From Congregibacter variabilis (GTDB lineage Bacteria > Pseudomonadota > Gammaproteobacteria > Pseudomonadales > Halieaceae), in the NCBI RefSeq assembly GCF_045689235.1, contig NZ_CP136864.1, positions 3,534,001 through 3,598,000 of the forward strand: a stretch of DNA of 64,000 nucleotides, written 5' to 3'. Positions 41,751 to 50,506 of this stretch are shown here, in pieces; within the stretch, counting starts at the first letter, position 1; each line of letters opens with the position of its first letter. The notes under the pieces were generated by a model, which worked only from the letters and a program-made list of their open reading frames with translations, made no database searches and was not told the DNA's origin. A program made the position numbers and the translations under genes.

Positions 41751-42359
41751 TTACTTCTTTTTAGCTTTCGCCTTTGCTGGTGCCTTCTTCTTGGCCGCAG
41801 CTTTCGCTTTTTTAGGCGCTGCCTTCACTTTTTTCACAACTTTTTTTGCAGCTGCCTTAGCTTTCTTAGGTGCTGCCTTAGCTTTCTTGGCGACTTTTTT
41901 TGCGGCCGCTTTAGCTTTCTTTGGAGCAGCCTTTGCTTTCTTGGCTACCGCTTTTTTCTTTGGAGCAGCTTTTGCCTTCTTGGCAGCAGCTTTTTTCTTT
42001 GGCGCGGCTTTTGCCTTCGGTGCTTCAACAGTCAGATCAACTGTATCTGCGCTAGGTGCATTAAGACCTACCGACTTGATGCCCTTTTCCATGCTTACTG
42101 CATTGGAGTACATCTGGCTCTTGCCTACTACCTGTCCGTTGGTTGCCTTCATTACAAAATAAGGCTGGCCCTTGGTTGAAGACTTACGCTCGTAGCGAGC
42201 ATCTTTATCCGCATTTTTTTTCACGGATGCAATGCCGGCAGTTGCCGAACGTTTGTTGTCGTAAGTCTGGCTAGTAAATACGACTTGCCCGTTACCTGAT
42301 TTTAAATTGAAGGAGAACTTTCCAGTTTTTCCCTTCTTCAGCTCAAACTTTCCTGCCAT
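41751..42359 (-). CDS. YegP-domain protein with histone H1-like Lys/Ala tail
   Basis: A 202-residue fusion. Residues about 1-95 hold two YegP (DUF1508) repeats: FELKKGKTGKFSFNLKSGNGQVV and YFVMKATNGQVVGKSQMY. Residues about 112-202 are a low-complexity tail of KAAPKKAKAAAKK-type repeats, like histone H1/AlgP C-terminal domains, which bind DNA by charge. ATG 42359 has AAGGGG upstream; an in-frame TTG two codons earlier is unlikely. Probable nucleoid-associated protein. The gene's repetitive DNA makes copy number of the tail repeats prone to change. Confidence 0.8.
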   Translation of the reverse strand: MAGKFELKKGKTGKFSFNLKSGNGQVVFTSQTYDNKRSATAGIASVKKNADKDARYERKSSTKGQPYFVMKATNGQVVGKSQMYSNAVSMEKGIKSVGLNAPSADTVDLTVEAPKAKAAPKKKAAAKKAKAAPKKKAVAKKAKAAPKKAKAAAKKVAKKAKAAPKKAKAAAKKVVKKVKAAPKKAKAAAKKKAPAKAKAKKK

Positions 42360-42538
42360 GATCAAACCCCTTGAAGCGATCCCGATACCCAGTCACGTTA
42401 TGTTGGTGCGGAAATACTTATCCGCAATTAACAGCATAAGGCTTTCATCAGCTATCGCAAGGGTTAAAACCGCATTTACTGGGAATAAAATGCGGTGAAA
42501 ACCCAGGGTGTTTGGAGATAAGAATTGCGAATTTCGCT

Positions 42539-43183
42539 ATGAAAAGAGAACTTTCTTCGATTGTTGAGTTGGGATTTCCTGTGTTGCTCCTTGCTGCAGG
42601 TTTCGCAAGACGCTTTGGTTCGGATAAGAGGTCTGTTCTTATGTATTCGAGAAATACGCTGCTAATGCAGTCTATTTCGCAATATAAAGATTTGGGTTTC
42701 GATGTTCTAGTATGCCTTTCGGCTAGGGCGCAAGACGACGTTTTAGCGTCAATGCTGCGCGCAGAGTCCATAGCTTGTCTTCGTTGTGTCCGCGCCGAGG
42801 AGGGTATGGGGGCTACTCTTTCCGAAGGTGTAGCAGCACTGGGCGATGTGCCCGGAGTTCTCGTTGCGTTGGCAGATATGCCGGGATTGCTCTCGCAGAC
42901 TATTATGCAGCTTGTGGAACATGCGGATAGTCATCGCATTGTGTACCCGGTTTACGAAGGGCGTCGGGGGCATCCTGTGCTCTTTGGACGACGGTTTCTG
43001 TCCCAGCTTAAAGCGCTGTCAGGCGACGTGGGGGGGAGCAATGTCCTTATGGACAATGCGGAGAGTTGTGTCCCTCTGGCGGTTGATGATGCGGGTGCTG
43101 TATTGGATGTTGATACCCCCGGAGACCTTCAGCGCGTGCAGCGATTACTTCAGGAGCGTGCTTCCGACGGCGAGTCCGGCTGA
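42539..43183 (+). CDS. MobA-like NTP transferase (molybdenum-cofactor nucleotidyltransferase family)
   Basis: A 214-residue protein with the nucleotide-binding loop LLLAAGFARRFGSDKR, VLVALADMPG (metal-binding) and YEGRRGHPVLFGRRF, the pattern of MocA/MobA-like cytidylyl- or guanylyltransferases acting on molybdopterin. ATG 42539 is chosen; a TTG at 42512 in frame would add nine residues, and neither has a good Shine-Dalgarno. A Moco target enzyme is not in the window. Its last 34 nt overlap the convergent maiA gene. Confidence 0.75.
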   Translation: MKRELSSIVELGFPVLLLAAGFARRFGSDKRSVLMYSRNTLLMQSISQYKDLGFDVLVCLSARAQDDVLASMLRAESIACLRCVRAEEGMGATLSEGVAALGDVPGVLVALADMPGLLSQTIMQLVEHADSHRIVYPVYEGRRGHPVLFGRRFLSQLKALSGDVGGSNVLMDNAESCVPLAVDDAGAVLDVDTPGDLQRVQRLLQERASDGESG

Positions 43184-43800
43184 GCCGACGGATGTGCCTT
43201 TGCAAAGGCTGGCAGCCGTTGGCAACGCTTATCCAGTGCGACGATGCCAGGGAACGGCGATAGGTCGACCTGAAACCGATAGGCGTTGTAAACCTGAGGA
43301 ATTAAAAACACCTCAAACATCCCCGGATTTTCTGTGAGACTAAAGTTCCCTGCGAAATCTCCTAAGGCGCTCTCGATCGCCGTGAATCCCAGGTTGATCC
43401 AATGCGCGTACCAGTCATCAATCTGGTCTTTTTTGAGTCCGAGAGTCCCTCCCAGGTAACGGAGGACTCTCAGGTTGTTCAGTGGGTGGATATCGCAGGC
43501 TATATGCTGGCACAAAGCCCTGTGCTGCGCTTTGAGAATCGGGTTTTGAGGGTAAAGCGGCGGGCTGGGGTGCGTTTCTTCGAGCCACTCCAATATAGCG
43601 CCGGACTGCGCCAGGGTATCGCCTGAGTCCAGGGTTAATGCTGGCACTAAGCCCTGCGGATTGCTAATGAGGTAGTCCTCACCACGCTGCTGTCCGGTGG
43701 TCAGGTCAATCGGGATGATTTGATGCTCCAGTCCCTTAATCTCAAGCGCAATTCGCACACGATAGGCAGCAGAAGAGCGAAAGTAGCTATGGAGTTCCAT
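43150..43800 (-). CDS. maiA: maleylacetoacetate isomerase
   Basis: A 216-residue zeta-class glutathione transferase that isomerises maleylacetoacetate to fumarylacetoacetate. The N-terminal MELHSYFRSSAAYRVRIAL contains the SSxxxRVR active-site motif of MaiA. The NPQGLVPAL and LAQSGAILEWLEE segments bind glutathione. It lies 3 nt after fahA on the minus strand, completing the homogentisate pathway. Confidence 0.93.
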   Translation of the reverse strand: MELHSYFRSSAAYRVRIALEIKGLEHQIIPIDLTTGQQRGEDYLISNPQGLVPALTLDSGDTLAQSGAILEWLEETHPSPPLYPQNPILKAQHRALCQHIACDIHPLNNLRVLRYLGGTLGLKKDQIDDWYAHWINLGFTAIESALGDFAGNFSLTENPGMFEVFLIPQVYNAYRFQVDLSPFPGIVALDKRCQRLPAFAKAHPSAQPDSPSEARS

Positions 43801-43803
43801 GGC

Positions 43804-44796
43804 TTATTCTTTGGGCGCGGTATAGCGCACGATGACCTGATCGATGGCACCGAATATCGATTTATTTTGAGCGTCGAGCATTTCAATATGAATACGATCG
43901 CCAAAGCTCATAAAGGGTGTACTGGGTTTCCCATCCCTGATCGTCTCCAGGCAGCGTATTTCGGCCAGGCAGCATGAGCCTGCTTCTGATCCCACGTTGG
44001 AGACCGTTCCCGACCCAATAACGGTCCCGGTCATCAGCGAGCGGGATTTGGCGCAATGCGCGATGAGTGTCGGGAAATCAAAAGTCATGTCTTGCCCGGC
44101 GTTTGGTGCGCCGACCAGCTCGCCGTTATAGGTAGTGCGCATGGGTAAGTGCAAACGTGAACCATCCCAGGCTTCACCAAGCTCATCCGGTGTTACAAGT
44201 ACAGGTGTAAACGCGGTCCAGGGCTTGGACTGGTAAAAACCAAACTGCTTGGCGAGTTCTGCGGGGATCAGGTTTCTTAGTGATACATCATTTACCAAGC
44301 CGATGAGTTTGATGTGGCTGGCAGCCTGGCCCACCGTGACGCCCGCAGGGACGTCATCGGTCACTATGACGACCTCCGCTTCAAAATCGATACCCCAATC
44401 CTCGCTCTCTACTTCTACGGGGTCTTGGGGGCCTATAAACGCATCCGAGGCTCCCATGTACACCAGGGGGTCTTCCCAGAAAGAGGCGGGCAGTTCGGCG
44501 CCCCGGGCTTTGCGAACCAGCTCAACGTGTGTGACGTAAGCGCTACCGTCGGCCCAGTGATAGCTTCGTGGTAGAGGCGCCGCGCAACGACTCGTATCGA
44601 AGGGCTCTGCCGCACTGTGTGTGCCCTTGCAAAGCTGTTCGTATTCTTGCTCCAACTGTGGGGCGATATTGGCCCAGTCATCTAATGCAGCCTGAAGTGT
44701 GGGCGCAATATGACTCGCTGCGCAGCAGGTCTTGAGGTCTTTGTCGACGATCATAAGAAGACCGTCACGACCGGATTTGTAGGAAGCGATTTTCAT
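43804..44796 (-). CDS. fahA: fumarylacetoacetate hydrolase
   Basis: A 330-residue FAH-family hydrolase that splits fumarylacetoacetate to fumarate and acetoacetate. WGIDFEAEVVIVTDDVP carries the acidic metal ligands; LIGLVNDVSLRNL, GSGTVSNVG and FMSFGDRIHIEM match family segments. It is shorter than the mammalian enzyme, the usual bacterial size. It lies between hmgA and maiA in one minus-strand operon. Confidence 0.92.
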   Translation of the reverse strand: MKIASYKSGRDGLLMIVDKDLKTCCAASHIAPTLQAALDDWANIAPQLEQEYEQLCKGTHSAAEPFDTSRCAAPLPRSYHWADGSAYVTHVELVRKARGAELPASFWEDPLVYMGASDAFIGPQDPVEVESEDWGIDFEAEVVIVTDDVPAGVTVGQAASHIKLIGLVNDVSLRNLIPAELAKQFGFYQSKPWTAFTPVLVTPDELGEAWDGSRLHLPMRTTYNGELVGAPNAGQDMTFDFPTLIAHCAKSRSLMTGTVIGSGTVSNVGSEAGSCCLAEIRCLETIRDGKPSTPFMSFGDRIHIEMLDAQNKSIFGAIDQVIVRYTAPKE

Positions 44797-44826
44797 GGGT
44801 GTATTCCTTGTCGTCGGATGTGTTTC

Positions 44827-45960
44827 TCAGGCGCCTTGGCTGCGCCAGGAGTTGACGTAGTCGGGGTTTTCAACCGGCTTGATAGCGTCTTGAATCTGCA
44901 GTGCCCGCCGCGTGTCAATCATTACCGCAACCTCGTCAGTCTCTTTGGCTGGGTCGGTTTGGGACTTGTGCAGGGCTTTAGGATGCGGCCCGTGGGCAAA
45001 GCCGCAGGGGTGATAGGTAATCATTCCTGCTTCGATATTGTCGCGACTAAAGAAGTTACCCCGATGGTAAAACAGCACTTCATCGTAGTCGTCGTTGTTG
45101 TGATAGAACGGAACCTTCAGAGCGCCAGGATCAGTCTCGATAGGCCGGGGACAGAATGTACAAACCACGAAGCCGCCGCCCACGAACGTCGTGTGGGCGG
45201 AGGGCGGAAGATGGTAGCGATGGCTCATCACGGGTCGAATGTCCCGCCAATTCAATCGCAGGACGGTATTGTTGCCGTGCCAGCCCACTGCATCCAGGGG
45301 ATTAAAGGGAAACGTAACAATGCTCACTTCGTCGTGGCGCTTTATGTGGACGTCCCAGTTATCTTCGCTTTGTTGTGCGAGGAAGGCGTCATTAATGTGC
45401 GGATGATCCAGTATCGCCGGGTCGAAGACTGCGTGTGGGCCGAGCATGCCTCGATCGGGTAGTTGGTAAGCGCCATCGCGATCTTCGATGATCAGGCACT
45501 CCACAGGCTCCGTTGGCTCGATTCGCCAGGCGGTGCCCCGGGGTATTACAAGGTAGTCCCCATCGCTAAAGTCCAGCTGGCCGTAATCGCAGTAGAGTGA
45601 GCCGCTGCCGTTATGGATGAACAGAAGGTCGTCGCCATCGCTATTGCGGACCAAGTGGCGCATAGCGCTACTGCAGCGCCAAAACCTGAGCGCAACATCA
45701 CTATTGGCCAGTAATGCATCTTGAGAAAACGGCGACTCGCTAAGTGCGTCTAATTGCGTGAGATCAAAAGCATAGGGGCGCAGAGGGCCCTTCCAGTCTA
45801 TCCAGGCTGTGGGGGGGTGGCGATGGTGAATGTGGCTGGCAGGACCAAAAAATCCTTCTCGGCCCATCTCGCGCTCATAGGTACCGTCCGGGAGGTCGCA
45901 ATGTGCCTGCCGCGAGTGTTGCCCTTCGCGAATGACATGGGGAAACCACTGTCGGCTCAT
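44827..45960 (-). CDS. hmgA: homogentisate 1,2-dioxygenase
   Basis: A 377-residue cupin dioxygenase that opens homogentisate to maleylacetoacetate. The core PFYHNNDDYDEVLFYHRGNFFS and MITYHPCGFAHGPHP provides the iron ligands (His, Glu/His type), with WKGPLRPYAFDLTQLDALSESPFSQD early. ATG 45960 has AAGGA 8 nt upstream; an upstream ATG at 45996 lies against the operator palindrome. The cluster lacks 4-hydroxyphenylpyruvate dioxygenase, which must be encoded elsewhere. Confidence 0.94.
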   Translation of the reverse strand: MSRQWFPHVIREGQHSRQAHCDLPDGTYEREMGREGFFGPASHIHHRHPPTAWIDWKGPLRPYAFDLTQLDALSESPFSQDALLANSDVALRFWRCSSAMRHLVRNSDGDDLLFIHNGSGSLYCDYGQLDFSDGDYLVIPRGTAWRIEPTEPVECLIIEDRDGAYQLPDRGMLGPHAVFDPAILDHPHINDAFLAQQSEDNWDVHIKRHDEVSIVTFPFNPLDAVGWHGNNTVLRLNWRDIRPVMSHRYHLPPSAHTTFVGGGFVVCTFCPRPIETDPGALKVPFYHNNDDYDEVLFYHRGNFFSRDNIEAGMITYHPCGFAHGPHPKALHKSQTDPAKETDEVAVMIDTRRALQIQDAIKPVENPDYVNSWRSQGA

Positions 45961-45998
45961 GGCCTGAATCCTTTTCTCTTGACAGAGTGCCAGCATAC

Positions 45999-46016
45999 TA
46001 GTTTCATATGAAACTA
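45999..46016. promoter_or_regulatory. perfect 18-bp palindrome, likely MarR operator
   Basis: TAGTTTCATATGAAACTA lies in the 76-nt divergent space between hmgA and marR. It is perfectly symmetric, as expected for a dimeric winged-helix repressor. A TTGACA hexamer at 45979-45984 lies beside it. Control of hmgA-fahA-maiA and of marR-phhA by the adjacent MarR protein is inferred. Confidence 0.75.
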
Positions 46017-46036
46017 TCTAGCATCTGAGTATTACC

Positions 46037-46513
46037 GTGGAAGCGCTTTTCCAACTCGAAAAATTTTTGCCGTACCGCCTCGATCGCTTGGCAAAACATA
46101 TCAGTGTGTCCCTTGCGCAGGTATATCGCCGCCGCTTCAATGTGACAGTACCGCAGTGGCGTATCCTTGCTCTCCTTCATGAAACGCCCCATATGAGTGC
46201 CAAAGATATCGCGCAGCAAGGTAACCTCGATAAAGTTATGGTGTCCCGAGCCTTAGTGGGGCTGGAGGAGCGCGGCTTGCTCGAACGTTATGTCAGTGCG
46301 GAGGATGCTCGGGTCAATGAGTTATGCCTGACCACCGTCGGTACTCGACTCTTTGAGTCCATCGCCCCTCTTGCTCTTGACTGGCAAGCCGATTTTCTCA
46401 AAGTGCTTACGCCGCAAGAGCGTGACGATTTGGCGAGAATTCTTAGCAAGCTGGAGCAACACTCAAGGTCTAAGGACCCTGTCTCAACAGAAACGGAGAG
46501 CGCAACGTCGTGA
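46037..46513 (+). CDS. MarR-family transcriptional regulator
   Basis: A 158-residue winged-helix regulator. VPQWRILALLHETPHMSAKDIAQQ, LDKVMVSRALVGLEERGLLERYVSAEDARVNELCLTT is the recognition helix plus wing, with the DxR motif. A C-terminal dimerisation helix follows. GTG start. It overlaps phhA by 4 nt and faces hmgA across the palindrome, so it probably senses an aromatic intermediate such as homogentisate (HmgR-like). Confidence 0.88.
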   Translation: MEALFQLEKFLPYRLDRLAKHISVSLAQVYRRRFNVTVPQWRILALLHETPHMSAKDIAQQGNLDKVMVSRALVGLEERGLLERYVSAEDARVNELCLTTVGTRLFESIAPLALDWQADFLKVLTPQERDDLARILSKLEQHSRSKDPVSTETESATS

Positions 46514-48264
46514 GTTTAGTGTCCCCGAGCCAAGAGGAAATCGTGGCCAGTTTGCCGCTGCATCTTCGGCCTTTTGTGGCCGTGCAGGACCCGGTCAATC
46601 AGTACACACCCCGTGATCATGCAGTTTGGCGTTTTCTCATGACCGCTCTTACCCGGGGCCTCGCCGATACCGCGCATCCGGTGTACCTCGAAGGACTAGC
46701 AAGAACGGGAATAGCTCTGGATCACATTCCGTCCATCGACGAGATGAACAGCTGCCTGGCGAAGCTTGGGTGGAGGGCCGTGGTTGTCGACGGCTTTATA
46801 CCCCCGGCTATTTTTATGGAGTTTCAGGCGCTGAAGGTGTTGGTTATTGCTCTGGAGATGCGCAGCGTCGAGCATCTTCTATACACGCCGGCGCCGGATA
46901 TTCTTCACGAGTCTGCCGGGCATGCGCCTTTTTTGATTGATGTTGATTACGCGGAGTTTCTTCAGCGTTTTGGTGAGGTGGGTATGCAGGCTATCGCCAG
47001 TCAGCATGATCACGAGCTTTACGAGGCCATCCGCGCTCTGTCTATTTTGAAAGAGGATCCGCGCACTGCTGCGAAGGACATTGCTCATGCACAAGCGCGG
47101 CTTGCGGCGCTGGCGGCGAGTGAAGAGAAACCTTCGGAGGCGGCACTATTGACGCGTTTGCACTGGTGGACGGTGGAATACGGACTCGTGGGCGACGTCG
47201 AGGATTATCGGTTGTTTGGCGCCGGCCTGTTGTCGTCCCTAGGTGAAAGTCAAAGTTGCAGAGATGATGAGCAGGTGCGAAAAATCCCGCTCACGGTTAA
47301 TGCGGTTGAGACTCCCTATGACATCACATCCACTCAGCCGCAGTTATTTGTAACACGCAGCTGCAAGCACATGAGCCAGATTCTCGAAGAGTTTGCTGCA
47401 ACCATGGCGGCGAGAACCGGCGGTGCGCTGGGCCTTCGCAAAGCTATAGATTCAGGTGTTGTGTGCACCGCGCAGTACGACTCAGGTGTAGAGGTTAGTG
47501 GCGTAATTTCTGACATGCTATGCGATGCGGTGGGTAACGTGATCTATCTGCAGACGCAGGGGCCTACGCAGTTGGCCTGGCGCAACAAAGAACTTTACGG
47601 ACACTCCACCGAGAGTCATAAAGAGGGCTTTGGCTCTCCCGTGGGTTTGCTCAAGGACTTCAGCCGCTGTTTATCTCAGTACACGATAGATGAGCTTAAG
47701 GCGCATCGTATTGTGGTGGGTGAGTCGGTCCATCTCGAGTTTTTATCCGGTATCAGTGTCCGCGGTCGGCTCGAGGGAGTGGTTCGGCAGGAGCACCGCA
47801 ATCTTTTGCTGAGTTTTAGTGATTGCACGGTTACAACGCTGGACGGCAGAAAATTGTTTCAGCCTGAGTGGGGGCGCTTTGATATGGCGGTGGGTGGCCG
47901 CATTACCAGTGTTTTTGGTGGCGTGGCGGATCGAGAGAGCTTCCAGCTCTACAAACCCCTGCCGCGCACAGCAACTCCATCCGAGCAGCCAGACCCAATG
48001 CTCATGTCTGCCTATGCAATGCTTGGCGACTTGCACGATGCCGGGCTGCCATTGGATCAGTCTCAGCTGCAGGCGATAGAAAGCACTCTCAATGACTACC
48101 CGGCGGAGTGGTTGCTCCGCGTCGAGGTTTTACGCATAAGCAGCGATTTGTTGCCCGAGGCGCTAAGGGCAAGGGCGACTCGTGAGCTTGATACGCTGGT
48201 TGTGGAGCCGCAGCATCGGCGGGCATTGGCACTGGTGTTTCCAGAGCAGCTGGAACTCGCGTAA
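46510..48264 (+). CDS. phhA: aromatic amino acid (phenylalanine) hydroxylase, long form
   Basis: An iron, tetrahydropterin-dependent monooxygenase expected to convert phenylalanine to tyrosine. The catalytic domain (about 30-330) has the iron ligands H133 and H138 in ILHESAGHAPF and E223 in WWTVEYGLVG. At 584 residues it is about twice Pseudomonas PhhA. The C-terminal 250 residues (from about 335) match no domain I can name. GTG start overlapping marR. No phhB carbinolamine dehydratase is adjacent. Confidence 0.85.
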   Translation: MSLVSPSQEEIVASLPLHLRPFVAVQDPVNQYTPRDHAVWRFLMTALTRGLADTAHPVYLEGLARTGIALDHIPSIDEMNSCLAKLGWRAVVVDGFIPPAIFMEFQALKVLVIALEMRSVEHLLYTPAPDILHESAGHAPFLIDVDYAEFLQRFGEVGMQAIASQHDHELYEAIRALSILKEDPRTAAKDIAHAQARLAALAASEEKPSEAALLTRLHWWTVEYGLVGDVEDYRLFGAGLLSSLGESQSCRDDEQVRKIPLTVNAVETPYDITSTQPQLFVTRSCKHMSQILEEFAATMAARTGGALGLRKAIDSGVVCTAQYDSGVEVSGVISDMLCDAVGNVIYLQTQGPTQLAWRNKELYGHSTESHKEGFGSPVGLLKDFSRCLSQYTIDELKAHRIVVGESVHLEFLSGISVRGRLEGVVRQEHRNLLLSFSDCTVTTLDGRKLFQPEWGRFDMAVGGRITSVFGGVADRESFQLYKPLPRTATPSEQPDPMLMSAYAMLGDLHDAGLPLDQSQLQAIESTLNDYPAEWLLRVEVLRISSDLLPEALRARATRELDTLVVEPQHRRALALVFPEQLELA

Positions 48265-48295
48265 AGGCAGCTCGCCGGAGGATCAGCTGACCGCG

Positions 48296-49129
48296 TTAGT
48301 ACGGTCTATCGCCATCGATGGTAATGCGCTCCATCCGGCGATAAGCCGGGAAGTAGTCATTTACCGGTTTGTGCTGCGTGCTGCGGTTATCCCAAATGGC
48401 GATGCTATGGGGTTCCCAGTGAAAGCGGACCGTAAACTCTACACGGGCTACGTGTGTGAACAGGAAGTTGAGAATCGCCTGGCTTTCGGCGGGCACAAGA
48501 CCTTCGATGTGCGTGGTAAACAATGAGTTCACAAATATCACTTTTCGGTTTGTTTCGGGGTGCACGCGAATGACCGGATGGCGCACCGGTGGATTTGCTT
48601 CTATGGCCCCGGACAATCGCTCTCGACCTCCGGGTTCGGCGATACTTTCCCTAAATCCCCAGCTGAAGTCATGAACCGCCGTTAGTCCGCCGAGAAAGCT
48701 CTGCATTGCGGAAGATAGTCCATCGTAGGCGGCAGTCATGCTGGACCACATAGTGTCTCCTCCTTTGGGAGGCACAACCACAGATTTGAGCACCGTCCCC
48801 ATAGGTGGATGCTCCCGAAATGTCATATCGCTATGCCATGCTTCGATCTTCGTGGGGTTGTCTGGGGTGCTCTCGAGAATTGTGAGCTCGGGAATGCCCT
48901 CGACAGTCTTGTAAGCGGGATGTGTTTGTAACGGTCCAAAGGCTCGAGCCAGATCGCGCTGTCGCTTCCCGGTGATATCTTGGTCACGAAAAAAAATGAC
49001 CTCATATTGATTGAGCAATTCGCGCAGTTGGGCAATATCGTTTTCGTTTAAATCCTTTTGGAGGTCCAATCCATGGATCTGCGCGCCCAGGGCGCCCGCC
49101 AGAGGTTTGATGGAAAGCATGTTTAACAC
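48296..49129 (-). CDS. TauD/TfdA-family dioxygenase
   Basis: A 277-residue Fe(II)/2-oxoglutarate-dependent oxygenase. The facial triad is H99 and D101 (WHSDMTF) plus H253 (DNRSTQHKPVNDY). R264 is the likely 2-oxoglutarate anchor. The family hydroxylates taurine, alkyl sulfates, aryloxyacetates and others; substrate unknown. It is convergent with phhA and divergent from the acyl-CoA dehydrogenase operon. ATG 49129 is assumed; M4 is an alternative. Confidence 0.85.
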   Translation of the reverse strand: MLNMLSIKPLAGALGAQIHGLDLQKDLNENDIAQLRELLNQYEVIFFRDQDITGKRQRDLARAFGPLQTHPAYKTVEGIPELTILESTPDNPTKIEAWHSDMTFREHPPMGTVLKSVVVPPKGGDTMWSSMTAAYDGLSSAMQSFLGGLTAVHDFSWGFRESIAEPGGRERLSGAIEANPPVRHPVIRVHPETNRKVIFVNSLFTTHIEGLVPAESQAILNFLFTHVARVEFTVRFHWEPHSIAIWDNRSTQHKPVNDYFPAYRRMERITIDGDRPY

Positions 49130-49333
49130 ATCCGGATATTCTCGACCGAAATCTTAGCACCGCAGTCGCGGCGTACGCGATAGCCGGATCGTATTGGGCG
49201 TCGCTTTTCCAAGCCGCTGCGAGCGTCGGCCCCGGGATGTCGAGAGAGATCAGCATCGGCCGCTTGTCGGGTTGAGCGTCACTCAGTATTATTAAGTGGT
49301 ACTCAATTATTTGCCTGAGCCCCGGAGGTTTCT

Positions 49334-50506
49334 TTGTCCCTCGACTTTGATAGTGCCCGTCTCCCTAATCCCCATATTCGACCGGAACACGAGGAGTGGC
49401 GGACCCACTTGCGGCGCTTTATTGACACTGAAATTGCGCCATTTGCTCAGGAATGGGATGAGGCAGGTGAGATCCCCATGGATCTTTGGCCCAAGGCTGC
49501 AGCGGTGGGTTTACTGGGCATTGGATACCCCGAAGCCTATGGTGGAACGTCCGAAGGTATTGACTCCTGGCATAACTGGATCACCAATGAAGAGCTGAAT
49601 CGCTTTGCTGTCGGTGGTGTGCCCGCGTCTTTGATGGTTCACGGCATCGGCTTACCGCCGGTGCTTAATTGGGGCTCCGAGGCCATGAAACAAACCGTGG
49701 CGCCCCCGGTGCTTGCGGGGAAAAAGCATATATCTCTTGGTATTACCGAGCCTGGCGGCGGGTCCGACGTGGCGAGCCTGCGCACCACCGCCGTTCGTGA
49801 CGGCGACCATTACATCGTTAATGGCTCAAAGACCTATATCACCGGTGGGATGCGCGCCAACTGGGTGTCCACTGCCGTGCGTACCGGGGGCGATGGTGCT
49901 GGCGGTGTGTCCATGCTGCTGATTCCCACGGATGCCGAGGGCTTCTCTCGCACCTCTTTGGATCGAAAGCAGGGATGGTGGGCTTCTGACACCGCGACCC
50001 TGTACTTCGATAATGTTCGCGTCCCGGTAGAAAACCTCATCGGCGAAGAGAACCGTGGATTTTTGGTGATCATGACAAACTTTAACAGTGAACGAATGTT
50101 CATGGCCGCGTCTATGGAGGCTCTGGGCCGCGTTTGTCTGGAAGATGCGGCGAATTGGGCAAGAGAGCGCAACACCTTTGGTAAGCGTCTCGCCGATCAT
50201 CAGGTGATTCGCCATAAATTTGCGATGATGAAACAAAAGCTCAACGCGACTCAGGCCTATATTCGAGTCTGCTACGAGAGTATGGAAAACGGCAACGCGA
50301 ACCCCGGCGACATCGCCTTACTCAAGGTGCAGGCCAGCGAAACCATGGAGTTTTGCGCCCGCGAGGCCATGCAGATTCTCGGCGGAGCGGGGTACATCAG
50401 AGGCAATCGGGTCGAGCGTATTTACCGAGAGGTGCGGGTCAACGCCATCGGTGGGGGCTCAGAAGAAATCATGCGCGATTTAGCCGCGCGGCAGTACGGA
50501 CTATGA
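49334..50506 (+). CDS. acyl-CoA dehydrogenase (isovaleryl-type base)
   Basis: A 390-residue flavoprotein that oxidises an acyl-CoA and passes electrons to ETF. It has LGITEPGGGSDVASLRTTA and YIVNGSKTYITGG. Where MCAD has the YEGT glutamate this protein has IGGGSEEI, so the base is more likely E253 in NSERM, as in isovaleryl-CoA dehydrogenase. The start is TTG behind GGAGG. It overlaps the GST gene by 4 nt. First gene of a four-gene operon. Confidence 0.85.
   Translation: MSLDFDSARLPNPHIRPEHEEWRTHLRRFIDTEIAPFAQEWDEAGEIPMDLWPKAAAVGLLGIGYPEAYGGTSEGIDSWHNWITNEELNRFAVGGVPASLMVHGIGLPPVLNWGSEAMKQTVAPPVLAGKKHISLGITEPGGGSDVASLRTTAVRDGDHYIVNGSKTYITGGMRANWVSTAVRTGGDGAGGVSMLLIPTDAEGFSRTSLDRKQGWWASDTATLYFDNVRVPVENLIGEENRGFLVIMTNFNSERMFMAASMEALGRVCLEDAANWARERNTFGKRLADHQVIRHKFAMMKQKLNATQAYIRVCYESMENGNANPGDIALLKVQASETMEFCAREAMQILGGAGYIRGNRVERIYREVRVNAIGGGSEEIMRDLAARQYGL

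Noticed and set aside
41791..42162. Plus-strand Ala/Phe-rich frames opposite the H1-like tail
   Set aside because: They are the complement of the Lys/Ala codon repeats; membrane-like appearance is an artefact.
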